The translations under genes were made by a program, and so were the position numbers. The notes beneath the pieces are model-generated. The model had not been told where the DNA came from. It made no database searches and saw only the letters and a program-made list of their open reading frames with translations. From Flavobacteriaceae bacterium (GTDB taxonomy: Bacteria; Bacteroidota; Bacteroidia; Flavobacteriales; Flavobacteriaceae), in contig JAQWON010000006.1 in the NCBI GenBank assembly GCA_029245825.1, positions 1 to 50,467 of the forward strand: 50,467 nucleotides of DNA, given 5' to 3'. Below are positions 17,958 to 27,709 of the stretch, in pieces. The stretch's first letter is position 1; each line of letters opens with the position of its first letter.

Positions 17958-18965
17958 ATGACAGAAGATATATTTTTTAAAGACCCAATTTTTCTATGGC
18001 TATTATTATTTTTTCCAATAATAATTATTTGGTATTTTTTTACTTCTAATAAATCTCAAGCCCTACTTAAAATTTCTTCTACCAAAGGGTTTAAGGGTAA
18101 ATCAAACTTATTTTTAAAAAATTTAAGATTTTTACCTTCTGTATTTAGAGTTTTAGCTCTTATTCTTATTGTCTTAGCTATTGCAAGACCGCAATCAGTT
18201 GATGTTTCAACAAGGACAAAAACAAATAAGGGGATAGATATAGTAATGGCTATTGATATTTCTTCGAGCATGTTGGCACAAGATCTAAAACCAAACAGGT
18301 TAAGTTCCCTAAAAAGAGTTGCATCTGCTTTTATTGATGATAGAATTAGTGATCGAATAGGTTTAGTTGTTTATGCTGGTGAAAGCTATACAAAAACTCC
18401 TATTACTAGTGACAGAGGGATTGTGAAAAAATCATTAGGAGAAATAACTTATCAAAAAATTATTGATGATGGAACTGCTATAGGCATGGGACTTGCCACT
18501 TCTGTAAATAGATTAAAAGATAGTCCAGCAAAGAGTAAAGTCATTATTTTACTAACAGATGGAGTTAATAATTCAGGATTTATTGATCCTAAAATTGCAA
18601 CTGAATTAGCTGTCGAATATGGAATTAAGACTTATACCATTGGCTTAGGGAGTAATGGAAATGCCAGGGCTCCAGTTGGTATTTTACCCAATGGTAAATT
18701 TAAATATGGAATCACAAAGGTTGAAATTGATGAGGAATTACTGAAAACTATTGCTAATAGTACAGGAGGACTTTATTTTAGGGCAACGGACAATAAAAAG
18801 TTACAAGAGATTTATCAAGAAATAAACAAGTTGGAAAAAACGAAAATTCAAGAGTTTAAGTACTATAATTATGATGAAAAATATAGAAAATTAATTTTTT
18901 TAGCTATTGGGTTTATATTTCTAGAATGGTTTCTTAAAAGTACTTTTCTTAAAAGTTTTGTATAG
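17958..18965 (+). CDS. batA: BatA, vWA domain membrane protein
   Basis: The 335-residue protein has two N-terminal membrane helices (about 11-28 and 60-77), a vWA domain from about 92, and a C-terminal helix at about 311-330. The MIDAS metal site is complete: Asp100-x-Ser102-x-Ser104 (DISSS), with the later Thr/Asp in LLTDGVNNSG. BatA and BatB are paired inner-membrane vWA proteins of the Bat (Bacteroides aerotolerance) locus. They probably form a complex regulated by the MoxR ATPase. It starts 1 base after the preceding stop and ends 2 bases before batB. Confidence 0.93.
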   Translation: MTEDIFFKDPIFLWLLLFFPIIIIWYFFTSNKSQALLKISSTKGFKGKSNLFLKNLRFLPSVFRVLALILIVLAIARPQSVDVSTRTKTNKGIDIVMAIDISSSMLAQDLKPNRLSSLKRVASAFIDDRISDRIGLVVYAGESYTKTPITSDRGIVKKSLGEITYQKIIDDGTAIGMGLATSVNRLKDSPAKSKVIILLTDGVNNSGFIDPKIATELAVEYGIKTYTIGLGSNGNARAPVGILPNGKFKYGITKVEIDEELLKTIANSTGGLYFRATDNKKLQEIYQEINKLEKTKIQEFKYYNYDEKYRKLIFLAIGFIFLEWFLKSTFLKSFV

Positions 18966-18967
18966 CT

Positions 18968-20002
18968 ATGTATCAAATAGACGAGCCAATTTATTTTTAT
19001 TTCCTTACACTTTTACCAATAATTTGGTTAGGTTATCTATTAGTTTATAGATGGAAAATAAAAACACAGTCAATTTTTGCTGATAAAACACTAATGGAAA
19101 GACTTAGCCCAAATAGGTCCTTTTTTAAATCTTTTCTTAAGCTCTTAATTTTAACCTTATGTATTTTGTTTTTAATTTTTGGTCTTGTAAACCCTAAGAT
19201 TGGAACTGAATTAGAAACAGTTAAAAGAGAGGGGGTTGATATTGTTTTTGTAGTTGATGTATCAAAAAGTATGCTAGCAGAAGATATTGCTCCAAATCGT
19301 TTAGAAAAATCAAAACGTTTGGTTTCAGCTATAATTAATCAGCTTGTTAGCGATAGAGTTGGTATAATAGCCTATGCTGCTCAAGCTATTCCGCAACTTC
19401 CTATCACTACTGATTATGGAGCAGCAAAAATGTTTTTACAATCCCTTAACACCGATATGTTATCTTCTCAGGGGACTGCTGTGGATTCAGCTTTGGATCT
19501 TTCCAGAACTTATTTTAACGATCAAGATCAAACTAATCGAGTTGTTTTTTTAATTTCTGATGGAGAAGATCATTCAGATGAGGCAGAAAAAGCTGCTATG
19601 AGAGCAAATGAATTTGGAGTAAAGATTTTCACCTTTGGTGTTGGTACAGAATCAGGAGCTCCCATACCAATTAAAAGAAATGGAATAGTTGAAACTTATA
19701 AAAAAGATCTAGAAGGGAATGTGGTTATAACAAAAAAGAATCCAGATATTCTTAAAGTTATATCAGAGGTTAGTAATGGGGCTTATTATGATGGGAATGA
19801 CACTGATTTAGTTTTAGATTTTGTTGAGCAGACTTTAAAAGAAATGGATAAAAAAGAATTTGAGGCGAAAAAATTTGTTAGTTATAAGGACCAATTTCAG
19901 ATTTTTCTTTTGATTGCATTCGTTTTACTTTTACTAGAGGTTTTTATCTTTGAAACAAAAACTAGATGGGTTCAAAAAATTAACCTATTTAATGAAAAAT
20001 AA
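18968..20002 (+). CDS. batB: BatB, vWA domain membrane protein
   Basis: The 344-residue paralogue of BatA has the same plan: helices at about 8-27 and 57-75, a vWA domain with MIDAS Asp97-x-Ser99-x-Ser101 (DVSKS), LISDGEDHSDE supplying the distal metal ligand, and a C-terminal helix at about 312-330. It is the second vWA subunit of the Bat complex and differs from BatA in the GVGTESGAPIP loop, a usual BatB trait. It is separated by 2 bases from batA and 5 bases from batC. Confidence 0.93.
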   Translation: MYQIDEPIYFYFLTLLPIIWLGYLLVYRWKIKTQSIFADKTLMERLSPNRSFFKSFLKLLILTLCILFLIFGLVNPKIGTELETVKREGVDIVFVVDVSKSMLAEDIAPNRLEKSKRLVSAIINQLVSDRVGIIAYAAQAIPQLPITTDYGAAKMFLQSLNTDMLSSQGTAVDSALDLSRTYFNDQDQTNRVVFLISDGEDHSDEAEKAAMRANEFGVKIFTFGVGTESGAPIPIKRNGIVETYKKDLEGNVVITKKNPDILKVISEVSNGAYYDGNDTDLVLDFVEQTLKEMDKKEFEAKKFVSYKDQFQIFLLIAFVLLLLEVFIFETKTRWVQKINLFNEK

Positions 20003-20007
20003 TACAG

Positions 20008-20799
20008 ATGTTTAGAAATTATACTTGTCTATTTTTTATTCTTTTTTTAACTCAGGTTATATCTCAGGAAAGAGATTCTAATAACTATACTTATAATGGG
20101 AATAAGTTTTCTAAAAAGAAAGTTTTTGATGAAGCAGAAATGTCATACAGAAAAGCAATTTCATCAGAGCCTAATAATTTAAAAGCACTTTATAACTTAG
20201 GCAATACACATTATAAAGAAAAAGATTTTGATGAAGCAGCTCAGAGATTTTTTCAGACACAAAAGGAAACAGACAATAAATTTCAAAAGCATAAAGCATT
20301 TCACAATATGGGTAATGTGTATATGCAGCAGAAAGAATATGTCAAGGCAATTGAGGCTTATAAAAACGCATTAAGGAATGATTCTACTGATGATAAAACA
20401 AGATATAATTACGCATTAGCTAAGGAATTATTAGAAAAAGAAAAGCAAAAGCAGAAAGATAACGAGAGTAAAGAAGATCAAAAAAAAGAAGAGGAAAAGA
20501 AAAACGATCAAGAAAATGATGACAAAAAAGATGATGGGGATTCTGAAAATCAAGATAAGGAGAAAAAGGATGATAAAAAGTCAAAAAATGAGGGTGATGA
20601 TAATAAAAAAGATAAAAACCCTAAAAAAAATCAAGATTCTGATTCAAACAAAGATTCTCCAAAATCAAAAGGCGGATTATCAAATCAACAAATGAAGAAT
20701 TTATTAGAAGCAATGAATAATCAAGAAAAGAAAGTTCAGGACAAGGTTAATGCAAAAAAAATAAAAGGTATTCCAGTAAGAGGTAAGAAAGATTGGTGA
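20008..20799 (+). CDS. batC: BatC, TPR protein with charged tail
   Basis: The 263-residue protein has a leader (about 1-20, ending VISQ), then about three tetratricopeptide repeats between 25 and 145 (for example ALYNLGNTHYKEKDFDEAA). A low-complexity segment made almost only of K, D, E, N and Q follows (about 148-225), and a short conserved-looking tail ends GIPVRGKKDW. TPRs mediate protein-protein contacts; the tail is probably disordered. It acts on the periplasmic side as a presumed scaffold for BatA/BatB. Length and order fit flavobacterial BatC. Confidence 0.88.
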   Translation: MFRNYTCLFFILFLTQVISQERDSNNYTYNGNKFSKKKVFDEAEMSYRKAISSEPNNLKALYNLGNTHYKEKDFDEAAQRFFQTQKETDNKFQKHKAFHNMGNVYMQQKEYVKAIEAYKNALRNDSTDDKTRYNYALAKELLEKEKQKQKDNESKEDQKKEEEKKNDQENDDKKDDGDSENQDKEKKDDKKSKNEGDDNKKDKNPKKNQDSDSNKDSPKSKGGLSNQQMKNLLEAMNNQEKKVQDKVNAKKIKGIPVRGKKDW

Positions 20800-20816
20800 T
20801 TAATTTTAATGGGTAT

Positions 20817-22586
20817 ATGAAATATTTAATAATTCATTTTTTCATTTTTTTATTTTTCCCTACTGTAGGTTACTCGCAAGATATTTCTTTTGAGGCTAAA
20901 GCTAGTAAAAACAGTTTAGGAATAAATGAACGATTAAGAATCGATTTTACAATGAATAGAAATGGTGATAATTTTACCCCACCAGATTTTTCAAATTTCA
21001 TAGTTATTGGAGGGCCGAATCAATCAGTAAGTACCTCATGGGTCAATGGAAAGAAAACTTTTTCAAAAACCTTCACGTATTTTTTATCGCCCCAAAAAAG
21101 AGGTCTTTTGAAAATAGATCAAGCCTCAGTTGAAATAGATGGTGAAATATATAAGACAATACCAATAGAAATAAATGTTTCTGAAGCCGTTGATGAACCG
21201 AGGGATCCAAATAGCCCTGAGTATTTGATTGACGAAAATTTACATTTAGTCACCGAAATTTCAAATAATCAACCGTATTTGAATCAAGGGATTACAGTTT
21301 TATACAAATTGTATTTTAGATCTCCACTTCAAATTTCTGATGCACGCGAAAGTGAAAGCCCAAAATTTAAGGACTTTTGGAGTCACCAAATAAAAATCCC
21401 ACAACTAAAGGTTGATAGAGGTAATTACAAAGGTATTGACTACAATGTTGTGGTATGGAGGAAAACTGTTTTATATCCACAAAAAACAGGTGAGTTAATT
21501 TTAGATCCATTAACTTTAAATTTGATGATAGATATACCATCTAAAAGGACTGATTTCTTTGGTAATAGGGTATATGAACAAGCTTCAAGGTCAATCTCCT
21601 CAGGAAAAAAAGTCATTAGAGTAAAAAATCTACCGGATTTAGGGAAACCAGCCAGTTTTTCTGGAGCTGTAGGAAAATTTGATTTTAATGTCTCTGTTAA
21701 TAAAGATGCTCTTAAAGCATCAGAATCCTTTCAAATTAAAGTTAAGGTTTCAGGTCTTGGCAATCTAAAACTTTTCAATTTACCAAAAATCGTTGTCCCA
21801 AATACTCTGGAGGTATATGAACCTGAGCGAGATGAAAAAATAAAAATCATTCTTAAAGGCATGCAAGGATCAACGGAGGATAATTATACTATCGTTCCTA
21901 AATTTAAAGGGAAATATCCTTTATCACCAATATCCTTCTCTTATTTTGATCCAGAATTAGAAAGATATTTTGATTTAAAATCGCAACCGCTCAGTGTTGA
22001 TGTTTATGAAGGACCTGTTTCTTCATCAAACTCTGCTATTACTAGTCAAAAAGCTATTTCTCAAAAAAATATTTTGAATAAAGATGAAACTTTTAGATTT
22101 ATAAAATTAAAACCCAAGTTAGAATTAATATCTAAAAAATCTTTTTGGGGTAGTAAAGTTTTTTTCCTTTTAATAGCTGCTCCCTTTCTCATATTACTAT
22201 CAATATTTCTGATATGGAGAAATAGTATAAAAAAATCAAGCAACTTAGAAAATTTAAGACAGCGTGAAGCAAATAAATTGAGCAGAAAATTTTTGGGAGA
22301 AGCAAATAAGAAATTAGGAGATAAGAATAATTTTTACGACTCTTTGGAATTAGCTCTTTATAATTATTTAAAAGCAAGATTAAAAATTAAAAATTTAGAT
22401 TATACTAAAGAAAAAATCAAAGAAGTTTTAATGGGTAAAAAGATTTCAGAGAAGGAAATAGATATATTTATGCAGGTGATTAAAAACTGTGAAATAGCTA
22501 GATTTTCCCCAACTACAGACGTTAAAATGAAAAGCGATTTCGACAAGGCATTAACTATAATGGCTACTATTGATAAAAAGTTATGA
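20817..22586 (+). CDS. batD: BatD, oxygen-tolerance membrane protein
   Basis: I choose the ATG at 20817 (589 residues), where the protein opens into a signal peptide (MKYLIIHFFIFLFFP, then GYSQ). A TTG at 20793 would bury the leader behind eight polar residues. The body is a series of beta-rich periplasmic domains, with a membrane helix (FFLLIAAPFLILLSIFLIW) and a cytosolic helical tail of about 130 residues. It belongs to the BatD family and probably presents or binds envelope clients for the vWA pair. Its stop overlaps the batE start as ATGA. Confidence 0.9.
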   Translation: MKYLIIHFFIFLFFPTVGYSQDISFEAKASKNSLGINERLRIDFTMNRNGDNFTPPDFSNFIVIGGPNQSVSTSWVNGKKTFSKTFTYFLSPQKRGLLKIDQASVEIDGEIYKTIPIEINVSEAVDEPRDPNSPEYLIDENLHLVTEISNNQPYLNQGITVLYKLYFRSPLQISDARESESPKFKDFWSHQIKIPQLKVDRGNYKGIDYNVVVWRKTVLYPQKTGELILDPLTLNLMIDIPSKRTDFFGNRVYEQASRSISSGKKVIRVKNLPDLGKPASFSGAVGKFDFNVSVNKDALKASESFQIKVKVSGLGNLKLFNLPKIVVPNTLEVYEPERDEKIKIILKGMQGSTEDNYTIVPKFKGKYPLSPISFSYFDPELERYFDLKSQPLSVDVYEGPVSSSNSAITSQKAISQKNILNKDETFRFIKLKPKLELISKKSFWGSKVFFLLIAAPFLILLSIFLIWRNSIKKSSNLENLRQREANKLSRKFLGEANKKLGDKNNFYDSLELALYNYLKARLKIKNLDYTKEKIKEVLMGKKISEKEIDIFMQVIKNCEIARFSPTTDVKMKSDFDKALTIMATIDKKL

Positions 22587-23335
22587 GGTATATTTTTATT
22601 TTATTAATTTATTGTTCGTCAACCTTATCTTCTCAAGATATTAACAGAATATTTCAACAAGCAAATGATGCCTACAATAATGGTTCGTATGAAGAAGCAA
22701 TTACATTATATAATAAAATAATTTTGGGAGGTCAACATGATTCTTCTCTTTATTTTAACCTTGGAAATTCTCATTATAAGTTAAATAATGTTGCTGAAAG
22801 TATTTACTATTTTGAAAAAGCAAAGTCATTTAATTTAAAAGACGAGGATATAGAAATTAATCTTGCTTTTGCCAACAATATGACTATAGATTCAATTGAT
22901 CCATTACCTAAAAGCGATTTATTAAAATTCAGAGAATTTTTATTTGGCTTATTTTCACTAAATCAATATGGTTTTATTATAATTTTATTTTCATGGCTTA
23001 CTGCAATTTTCTTTGGATTATATCTTTTTAATTCAAAACCTTCTAACAAAAGGTTTTATTTTTCTTTCACCATATTATCTATACTATTTCTAATTTTATC
23101 GTTTTCAATATCATCTTTAAAATCATCAATTGAAAAAGAAGAAATTTTCGGTATTATTTTTGACAGAAAGATTGAGGTTTGGGCTGAACCTAATTTTAGA
23201 TCTGAAAATTTGTTTTCACTTCATGAGGGAACAAGAGTTCAATTAATGGATAGTTTGCAGGAATGGAAAAAAATAAAAATTGCTAATGGAGCAGAGGGAT
23301 GGACCAAAGAAGTAATTATAAAAAATCTAAATTGA
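22583..23335 (+). CDS. batE: BatE, TPR plus SH3-like protein
   Basis: The 250-residue protein has a leader (1-18), two or so TPR units (for example ANDAYNNGSYEEAITLYNKI at 28-47), two membrane helices near 125-150 and 156-178, and a C-terminal SH3b-like domain (VWAEPNFRSENLFSLHEGTRV). This arrangement is characteristic of BatE, the last gene of Bat operons. The start overlaps the batD stop (ATGA). The end overlaps the convergent cvpA gene by 9 bases, closing the operon. Confidence 0.9.
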   Translation: MRYIFILLIYCSSTLSSQDINRIFQQANDAYNNGSYEEAITLYNKIILGGQHDSSLYFNLGNSHYKLNNVAESIYYFEKAKSFNLKDEDIEINLAFANNMTIDSIDPLPKSDLLKFREFLFGLFSLNQYGFIIILFSWLTAIFFGLYLFNSKPSNKRFYFSFTILSILFLILSFSISSLKSSIEKEEIFGIIFDRKIEVWAEPNFRSENLFSLHEGTRVQLMDSLQEWKKIKIANGAEGWTKEVIIKNLN

Positions 23336-23851
23336 TTCTAGAATTTTTTCACTTGAATAATTAGAAGGTATCCCAGTTCCAAAAGAATAAATTTTTTCCC
23401 CAAATTCAAATAATGGCACATAAAGAGTTGAATTATTTAGATATTCTTCAGGAACAGTAGCGATGTATTCAATAATAAAATTTCCAAATAAAAATATTAA
23501 AAAACCTAAAATTACCGCTCCTTTAAACGCTCCAAATAAAGCACCTAAAATTCTATTAATGAAGCCTAGAAGGGCTATCTTTAGTGCTTTTGTAATAATT
23601 TTTGCAGCTAAAGTTGTAATGCGAATACAAACTATAAAAACGATAATAAATGCAATAATTTTAGTAACTGTAGGATTCCAAGAAAAAAAGGAATTAATAA
23701 TATCACTAGCAAATTGGGAGAATTTAATTCCACCTATAATTCCAATAAAAAAAGACAAAAGGGATGCAACCTCAATTACGATACCTTTTCTGAATCCGTT
23801 GATAGAAAAAATAAAAAGCAATGATAATAAAATTAAATCTACCAGGTTCAT
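23327..23851 (-). CDS. CvpA family membrane protein
   Basis: The protein is 174 residues from the ATG at 23851 (MNLVDLILL), which matches the usual start of the family. An ATG at 23869 would add six residues and cannot be excluded. Four hydrophobic helices are visible, with the family's glycine-rich first loop (FRKGIVIEVASLL) and a central INRILGALFGAFKGAVILG segment. CvpA-type proteins are inner-membrane proteins linked to colicin V production and envelope or stress functions; the mechanism is unknown. It converges on batE and is divergent from pheS. Confidence 0.88.
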   Translation of the reverse strand: MNLVDLILLSLLFIFSINGFRKGIVIEVASLLSFFIGIIGGIKFSQFASDIINSFFSWNPTVTKIIAFIIVFIVCIRITTLAAKIITKALKIALLGFINRILGALFGAFKGAVILGFLIFLFGNFIIEYIATVPEEYLNNSTLYVPLFEFGEKIYSFGTGIPSNYSSEKILESI

Positions 23852-23888
23852 ATTGCTAAAATAATTCATTTTTTGAAAAGCACATTTA

Positions 23889-23915
23889 TTGATTTATATA
23901 AAGAATGTATCTTTG
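23889..23915 (+). promoter_or_regulatory. Promoter upstream of pheS
   Basis: TTG at 23889-23891 and TATCTTTG at 23908-23915 (a perfect TAnnTTTG) are separated by 16 bases, one short of the usual 17-23. The transcript would have a leader of about 35 bases before the pheS ATG at 23958, and that leader contains a hairpin. Confidence 0.5.
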
Positions 23916-23930
23916 TTTTTGAAATTAAGA

Positions 23931-23947
23931 AATATCCGTAGGATATT
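23931..23947 (+). other. Small hairpin in the pheS leader
   Basis: A perfect 7-base inverted repeat, AATATCC and GGATATT, with a 3-base loop GTA ends 10 bases before the pheS start codon. It would form a short stem in the mRNA leader and is not followed by a T-run, so it is not a terminator. Whether it regulates translation is unknown. Confidence 0.4.
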
Positions 23948-23957
23948 AATTTAGCTT

Positions 23958-24974
23958 ATGATTAGTGATTTAGATAAGTATCGGGAAGAAGTTTCATCAT
24001 TTAAGGAAACATCAGCTGATAAAATAGAAAGTTTTAGAATAAAATACCTTGGAAAAAAAGGAATTCTAAATGATCTTTTCACCAAATTTAAATCAGTTCC
24101 TGATAAGGAAAAGAGGGAATTTGGTCGGTCATTGAATATCTTGAAGGACATGGTTTTGAAAAAAGTTAAATTGTTAAAGTCACAAAATTTTCAAGTTGAA
24201 CAAATTAAAATTTCAGAGGACTTATCTAGAACAGGATATCCTATTTATTCTGGATCTCGTCATCCAATATCAATTGTAACTGCAAAAATAATTGACATTT
24301 TTTCTCAAATTGGATTTAATATTTCTGAAGGACCAGAAATTGAGGATGATTGGCATAATTTCACAGCCCTTAATTTAGAAGAAAATCATCCTGCCCGTGA
24401 CATGCAAGATACCTTTTTTATTCAGTCCAGTCCTGATATTTTACTTAGAACTCATACTTCTTCTGTACAAGTTCGCTATATGGAGAAAAACATTCCTCCA
24501 ATAAGAACAATTTCCCCTGGAAGAGTTTATAGAAATGAAGCAATATCTTCCCGGTCACACTGTATTTTTCACCAAGTGGAAGGACTCTATATTGATGATC
24601 AAGTTTCTTTTTCTAGTTTAAAGCAAATCATACTATATTTTACAAAGGCTCTTTTCGGGAAGTCTAAAATTAGATTTCGACCATCATATTTTCCCTTTAC
24701 AGAACCTAGTGCAGAGGTAGACATTTTTTGGGGACTTGAGTCCGAAACAGATTATAGGATTACCAAAGGAACAGGATGGCTTGAAATTATGGGATGTGGT
24801 ATGGTTGACCCAAATGTTCTATCAAATTGTAATATAGATCCTGAAAAATTTTCTGGTTATGCTTTTGGAATAGGAATAGAACGTATAGCTATGCTGCTTT
24901 ATCAAATAGATGATATCAGACTCTTTTTTGAAAATGACATTCGTTTTTTAGAACAGTTCAAAGGGAAATTTTAG
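23958..24974 (+). CDS. pheS: Phenylalanyl-tRNA synthetase alpha subunit
   Basis: The 338-residue protein has the usual helical coiled-coil N-terminus (about 1-90) and a class II synthetase core. Motif 2 is near FHQVEGLYID (about 197-206). Motif 3 is near GYAFGIGIERIAMLLY (about 296-311). PHPARDMQDTFF-type sequence is present as HPARDMQDTFF (about 148-158). It charges tRNA-Phe together with PheT, which is not in this window, as often in flavobacteria where pheS stands alone. The length is normal. Confidence 0.96.
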   Translation: MISDLDKYREEVSSFKETSADKIESFRIKYLGKKGILNDLFTKFKSVPDKEKREFGRSLNILKDMVLKKVKLLKSQNFQVEQIKISEDLSRTGYPIYSGSRHPISIVTAKIIDIFSQIGFNISEGPEIEDDWHNFTALNLEENHPARDMQDTFFIQSSPDILLRTHTSSVQVRYMEKNIPPIRTISPGRVYRNEAISSRSHCIFHQVEGLYIDDQVSFSSLKQIILYFTKALFGKSKIRFRPSYFPFTEPSAEVDIFWGLESETDYRITKGTGWLEIMGCGMVDPNVLSNCNIDPEKFSGYAFGIGIERIAMLLYQIDDIRLFFENDIRFLEQFKGKF

Positions 24975-24984
24975 ATTAGATGAT

Positions 24985-26523
24985 CTACAAATCAAACTTG
25001 ATTCCTTGGGCTAATGGTAGTTCCCCAGAAAAATTTAAGGTGTTAGTTTGACGTCTCATATAAATTTTCCAAGAGTCAGATCCGCTTTCTCTCCCCCCTC
25101 CAGTATCTTTTTCTCCTCCAAAAGCTCCACCTATTTCTGCCCCTGATGTGCCAATATTAACATTTGCAATACCACAATCACTTCCCCAATGAGAAAGAAA
25201 AATTTGTGCTTCTCTAAAATTTTCTGTCATGATAGAGGAAGATAGACCTTGAGAAACTTCATTTTGAATTTCTATTGCATTTTGTATTGATTCAGAATAT
25301 TTAGTAAGATAAAGTATTGGAGCAAAAGTTTCTTTTTGAACAATAGGAGCCCTATGATCAATTTCAGCAATACAAGGTTTCACATATAAACCATTTTTAT
25401 ATTCCCCTTCTTTTAGTAAACCGCCTTTAATTAACCATTTACCTCCTTGATTTTCAATTTCAGATAATGTTTCCAGATAATTTTTTACAGCTTCTTTATC
25501 AATTAGAGGACCCATGTGGTTTTTTGAATCTAAGGGATTACCTATCCTTATTTGTGAATATGAATTTTTTAAAGCCTTTTTGACTTCATTATATATTTTT
25601 TCATGAACTATAACTCTTCTTGTAGACGTACATCTTTGTCCACAAGTTCCTACAGCACCAAAAGCAATAGCAATAGTTGATAGTTTTATATCTGCATCAG
25701 GAGTAACTATTATTGCATTATTACCACCAAGCTCAAGAAGAGACTTACCTAACCTGGAGCCAACCATTTTTGCAACTTCTCTACCCATTTTAGTTGAACC
25801 TGTTGCAGACACTAAAGGAATTCGGATATCTCTTGAAATAAGCGTTCCAATTTTTTTATCTCCATTGACAAGGCATGAAACTCCTTCTGGCATTTTATTT
25901 TTTTGTAAAACTTCAGAGACTATTTTTTGACAAGCAATACCGCAAAGAGGAGTCTTTTCACTGGGTTTCCATATGCACACATTGCCACAAATCCAAGCAA
26001 GAGCAACATTCCAACTCCAAACTGCTACAGGAAAATTAAAAGCAGAAATAATTCCGATTATTCCAAGCGGATGATATTGTTCATACATTCTGTGTTCAGG
26101 ACGCTCTGAATGTAAGGTAGCTCCTTCAAGTTGTCTTGAAAGACCAACAGCGAAATCAAAAATATCTATCATTTCCTGAACTTCACCCATGCCTTCCTGA
26201 AAAGATTTTCCCATTTCAAGCGAAACTAATTTCGCCAAAGATTCTTTTTTTTCTCTAAAAGCATTACCTATTTGACGAACTAAATCACCTCTTTTTGGAG
26301 CAGGGATCTTTCTAAAATTAATAAATGCTTTTTTTGCAACCAAAATAATTTTTTCATAATCCTTTTGATTAGTTTCGGTCACACTTCCAATTTTAGAACT
26401 ATTTATTGGAGAGGTAGAATTTATAAGTGAACTTGAGCTAAACCAGTTTTTACCTGTTGATGATCCAGGATTTTGTTTTTCAAGGTTAAGCTCATAAAGT
26501 ATTTTCGAATTATTTATTTTCAT
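24985..26523 (-). CDS. Aldehyde dehydrogenase, ALDH7 (AASADH/AmaB) type
   Basis: The protein is 512 residues from the ATG at 26523; a TTG six codons upstream is less likely. The ALDH catalytic set is complete: Asn163 (SAFNFP), Glu264 (LELGGNN) and nucleophile Cys298 within CGQRCTSTRR. The CGQRCT-TRR context and the RQLEGATLHSERPEHRM region are characteristic of ALDH7, the alpha-aminoadipate semialdehyde dehydrogenases of lysine catabolism, which use NAD. No other lysine-degradation gene is nearby, so a broader aldehyde-detoxifying role is possible. It converges on pheS with a 10-base gap. Confidence 0.92.
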   Translation of the reverse strand: MKINNSKILYELNLEKQNPGSSTGKNWFSSSSLINSTSPINSSKIGSVTETNQKDYEKIILVAKKAFINFRKIPAPKRGDLVRQIGNAFREKKESLAKLVSLEMGKSFQEGMGEVQEMIDIFDFAVGLSRQLEGATLHSERPEHRMYEQYHPLGIIGIISAFNFPVAVWSWNVALAWICGNVCIWKPSEKTPLCGIACQKIVSEVLQKNKMPEGVSCLVNGDKKIGTLISRDIRIPLVSATGSTKMGREVAKMVGSRLGKSLLELGGNNAIIVTPDADIKLSTIAIAFGAVGTCGQRCTSTRRVIVHEKIYNEVKKALKNSYSQIRIGNPLDSKNHMGPLIDKEAVKNYLETLSEIENQGGKWLIKGGLLKEGEYKNGLYVKPCIAEIDHRAPIVQKETFAPILYLTKYSESIQNAIEIQNEVSQGLSSSIMTENFREAQIFLSHWGSDCGIANVNIGTSGAEIGGAFGGEKDTGGGRESGSDSWKIYMRRQTNTLNFSGELPLAQGIKFDL

Positions 26524-26661
26524 GATTTTAGTTATACTCAAATATATGAAAATGGAGAAATCCCAATTGAAAGGTTAAAAAATAAATTATTTAAACTTTA
26601 TTATAAATATTTTAATTTTAAGTGATAATCTTTATATCTTAAATAAGATTTGAATTAAAAA

Positions 26662-27690
26662 ATGATTAACAAACTTATTTGCTTCTTTACATTAATTTTT
26701 TTCAGTTGTACAGAATCCGTTCCTCTTAACTCAAAAAAAGACTTGAATTATGGAATTGTCATACATGGGGGTGCTGGGACAATGAACAGAAAGGACATGA
26801 CACCTGAAAAGGAAAAGCAATATCGGGAGGCATTAGAGGAATCAGTTACTTTAGGATATAAAATTCTTAAAGAGGGAGGGACAAGTCAGGAAGCAGTAGA
26901 GCATAGTATTAGAGTTATGGAAAATTCCCCGCTTTTTAATGCAGGTAAAGGAGCTGTTTTAACGGCAGAAAAAACAATTGAATTAGACGCAGCTTTTATG
27001 AATGGAAAAGATCTTAATGCGGGTGCAGTTGCCTCAGTTAAAACTATTAAAAACCCGATAACTGCTGCAATTAAAGTAATGGAGGAGTCTCCACATGTCT
27101 TATTATCTGCGAGAGGAGCAGAAAAATTTGCAAAAGAAAAAGATCTTGAAATAGTTGACCCAAGTTATTTCTTCACTGAAAGAAGAGTAAACGATTTAGA
27201 TAAAATTAAAAATATAGAATCCTCTGCAAATAGAAGCACAAGACAGGCAGATAAAGAATTTATTAGTATGCAAAGATATGGAACTGTTGGAGCTGTAGCC
27301 CTTGATAAGCATGGAGATCTTTCAGCAGGAACCTCAACAGGTGGTATGGCAAACAAGAAATGGAATAGGATAGGAGATGTTCCAATTATTGGAGCAGGCA
27401 CATATGCAAATAATTCAACATGTGCAATATCTGCTACTGGATGGGGTGAATTTTTTATTAGAAATGTAGTTGGTCATGACATTTCTGCTTTAATGGAATA
27501 CAAGAATTATTCTATTGAAGAGGCTGCGAGAATAGTAATACATGACAAGGTTGCTAAGTTAGGTGGAGATGGAGGAGTTATTGGTATTGATAGGGAGGGA
27601 AATGTAGTAATGGAAATGAATACTTCTGGCATGTATAGAGCACATATTAATTCTGAAGGAGAATTATCTATTGAAATTTATAAGAATTAA
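26662..27690 (+). CDS. Isoaspartyl peptidase/L-asparaginase lipoprotein (Ntn hydrolase)
   Basis: The 342-residue protein begins with a lipoprotein leader (ending IFFSC, Cys16), then the N-terminal Ntn motif VIHGGAGT (33-40). Thr208 (RYGTVGAVA) is the autoproteolysis site and catalytic nucleophile; the GTSTGG loop follows. The family cleaves isoaspartyl dipeptides and asparagine after self-processing into alpha and beta chains. Placement in the periplasm or on a membrane is inferred from the leader. It is divergent from the ALDH gene across 138 bases without a gene. Confidence 0.92.
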   Translation: MINKLICFFTLIFFSCTESVPLNSKKDLNYGIVIHGGAGTMNRKDMTPEKEKQYREALEESVTLGYKILKEGGTSQEAVEHSIRVMENSPLFNAGKGAVLTAEKTIELDAAFMNGKDLNAGAVASVKTIKNPITAAIKVMEESPHVLLSARGAEKFAKEKDLEIVDPSYFFTERRVNDLDKIKNIESSANRSTRQADKEFISMQRYGTVGAVALDKHGDLSAGTSTGGMANKKWNRIGDVPIIGAGTYANNSTCAISATGWGEFFIRNVVGHDISALMEYKNYSIEEAARIVIHDKVAKLGGDGGVIGIDREGNVVMEMNTSGMYRAHINSEGELSIEIYKN

Positions 27691-27709
27691 CAAAACTTTT
27701 ATTTCGTTT

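Noticed and set aside
20440..20700. A-rich repetitive-looking stretch
   Set aside because: It is the coding sequence of the K/D/E-rich disordered tail of BatC, not a DNA repeat or CRISPR array.
23463..23864. 133-codon open frame antisense to cvpA
   Set aside because: It lies wholly within the well-supported cvpA gene and its composition is that of a reversed hydrophobic coding sequence, with many Lys, Ile and Asn and no motif.
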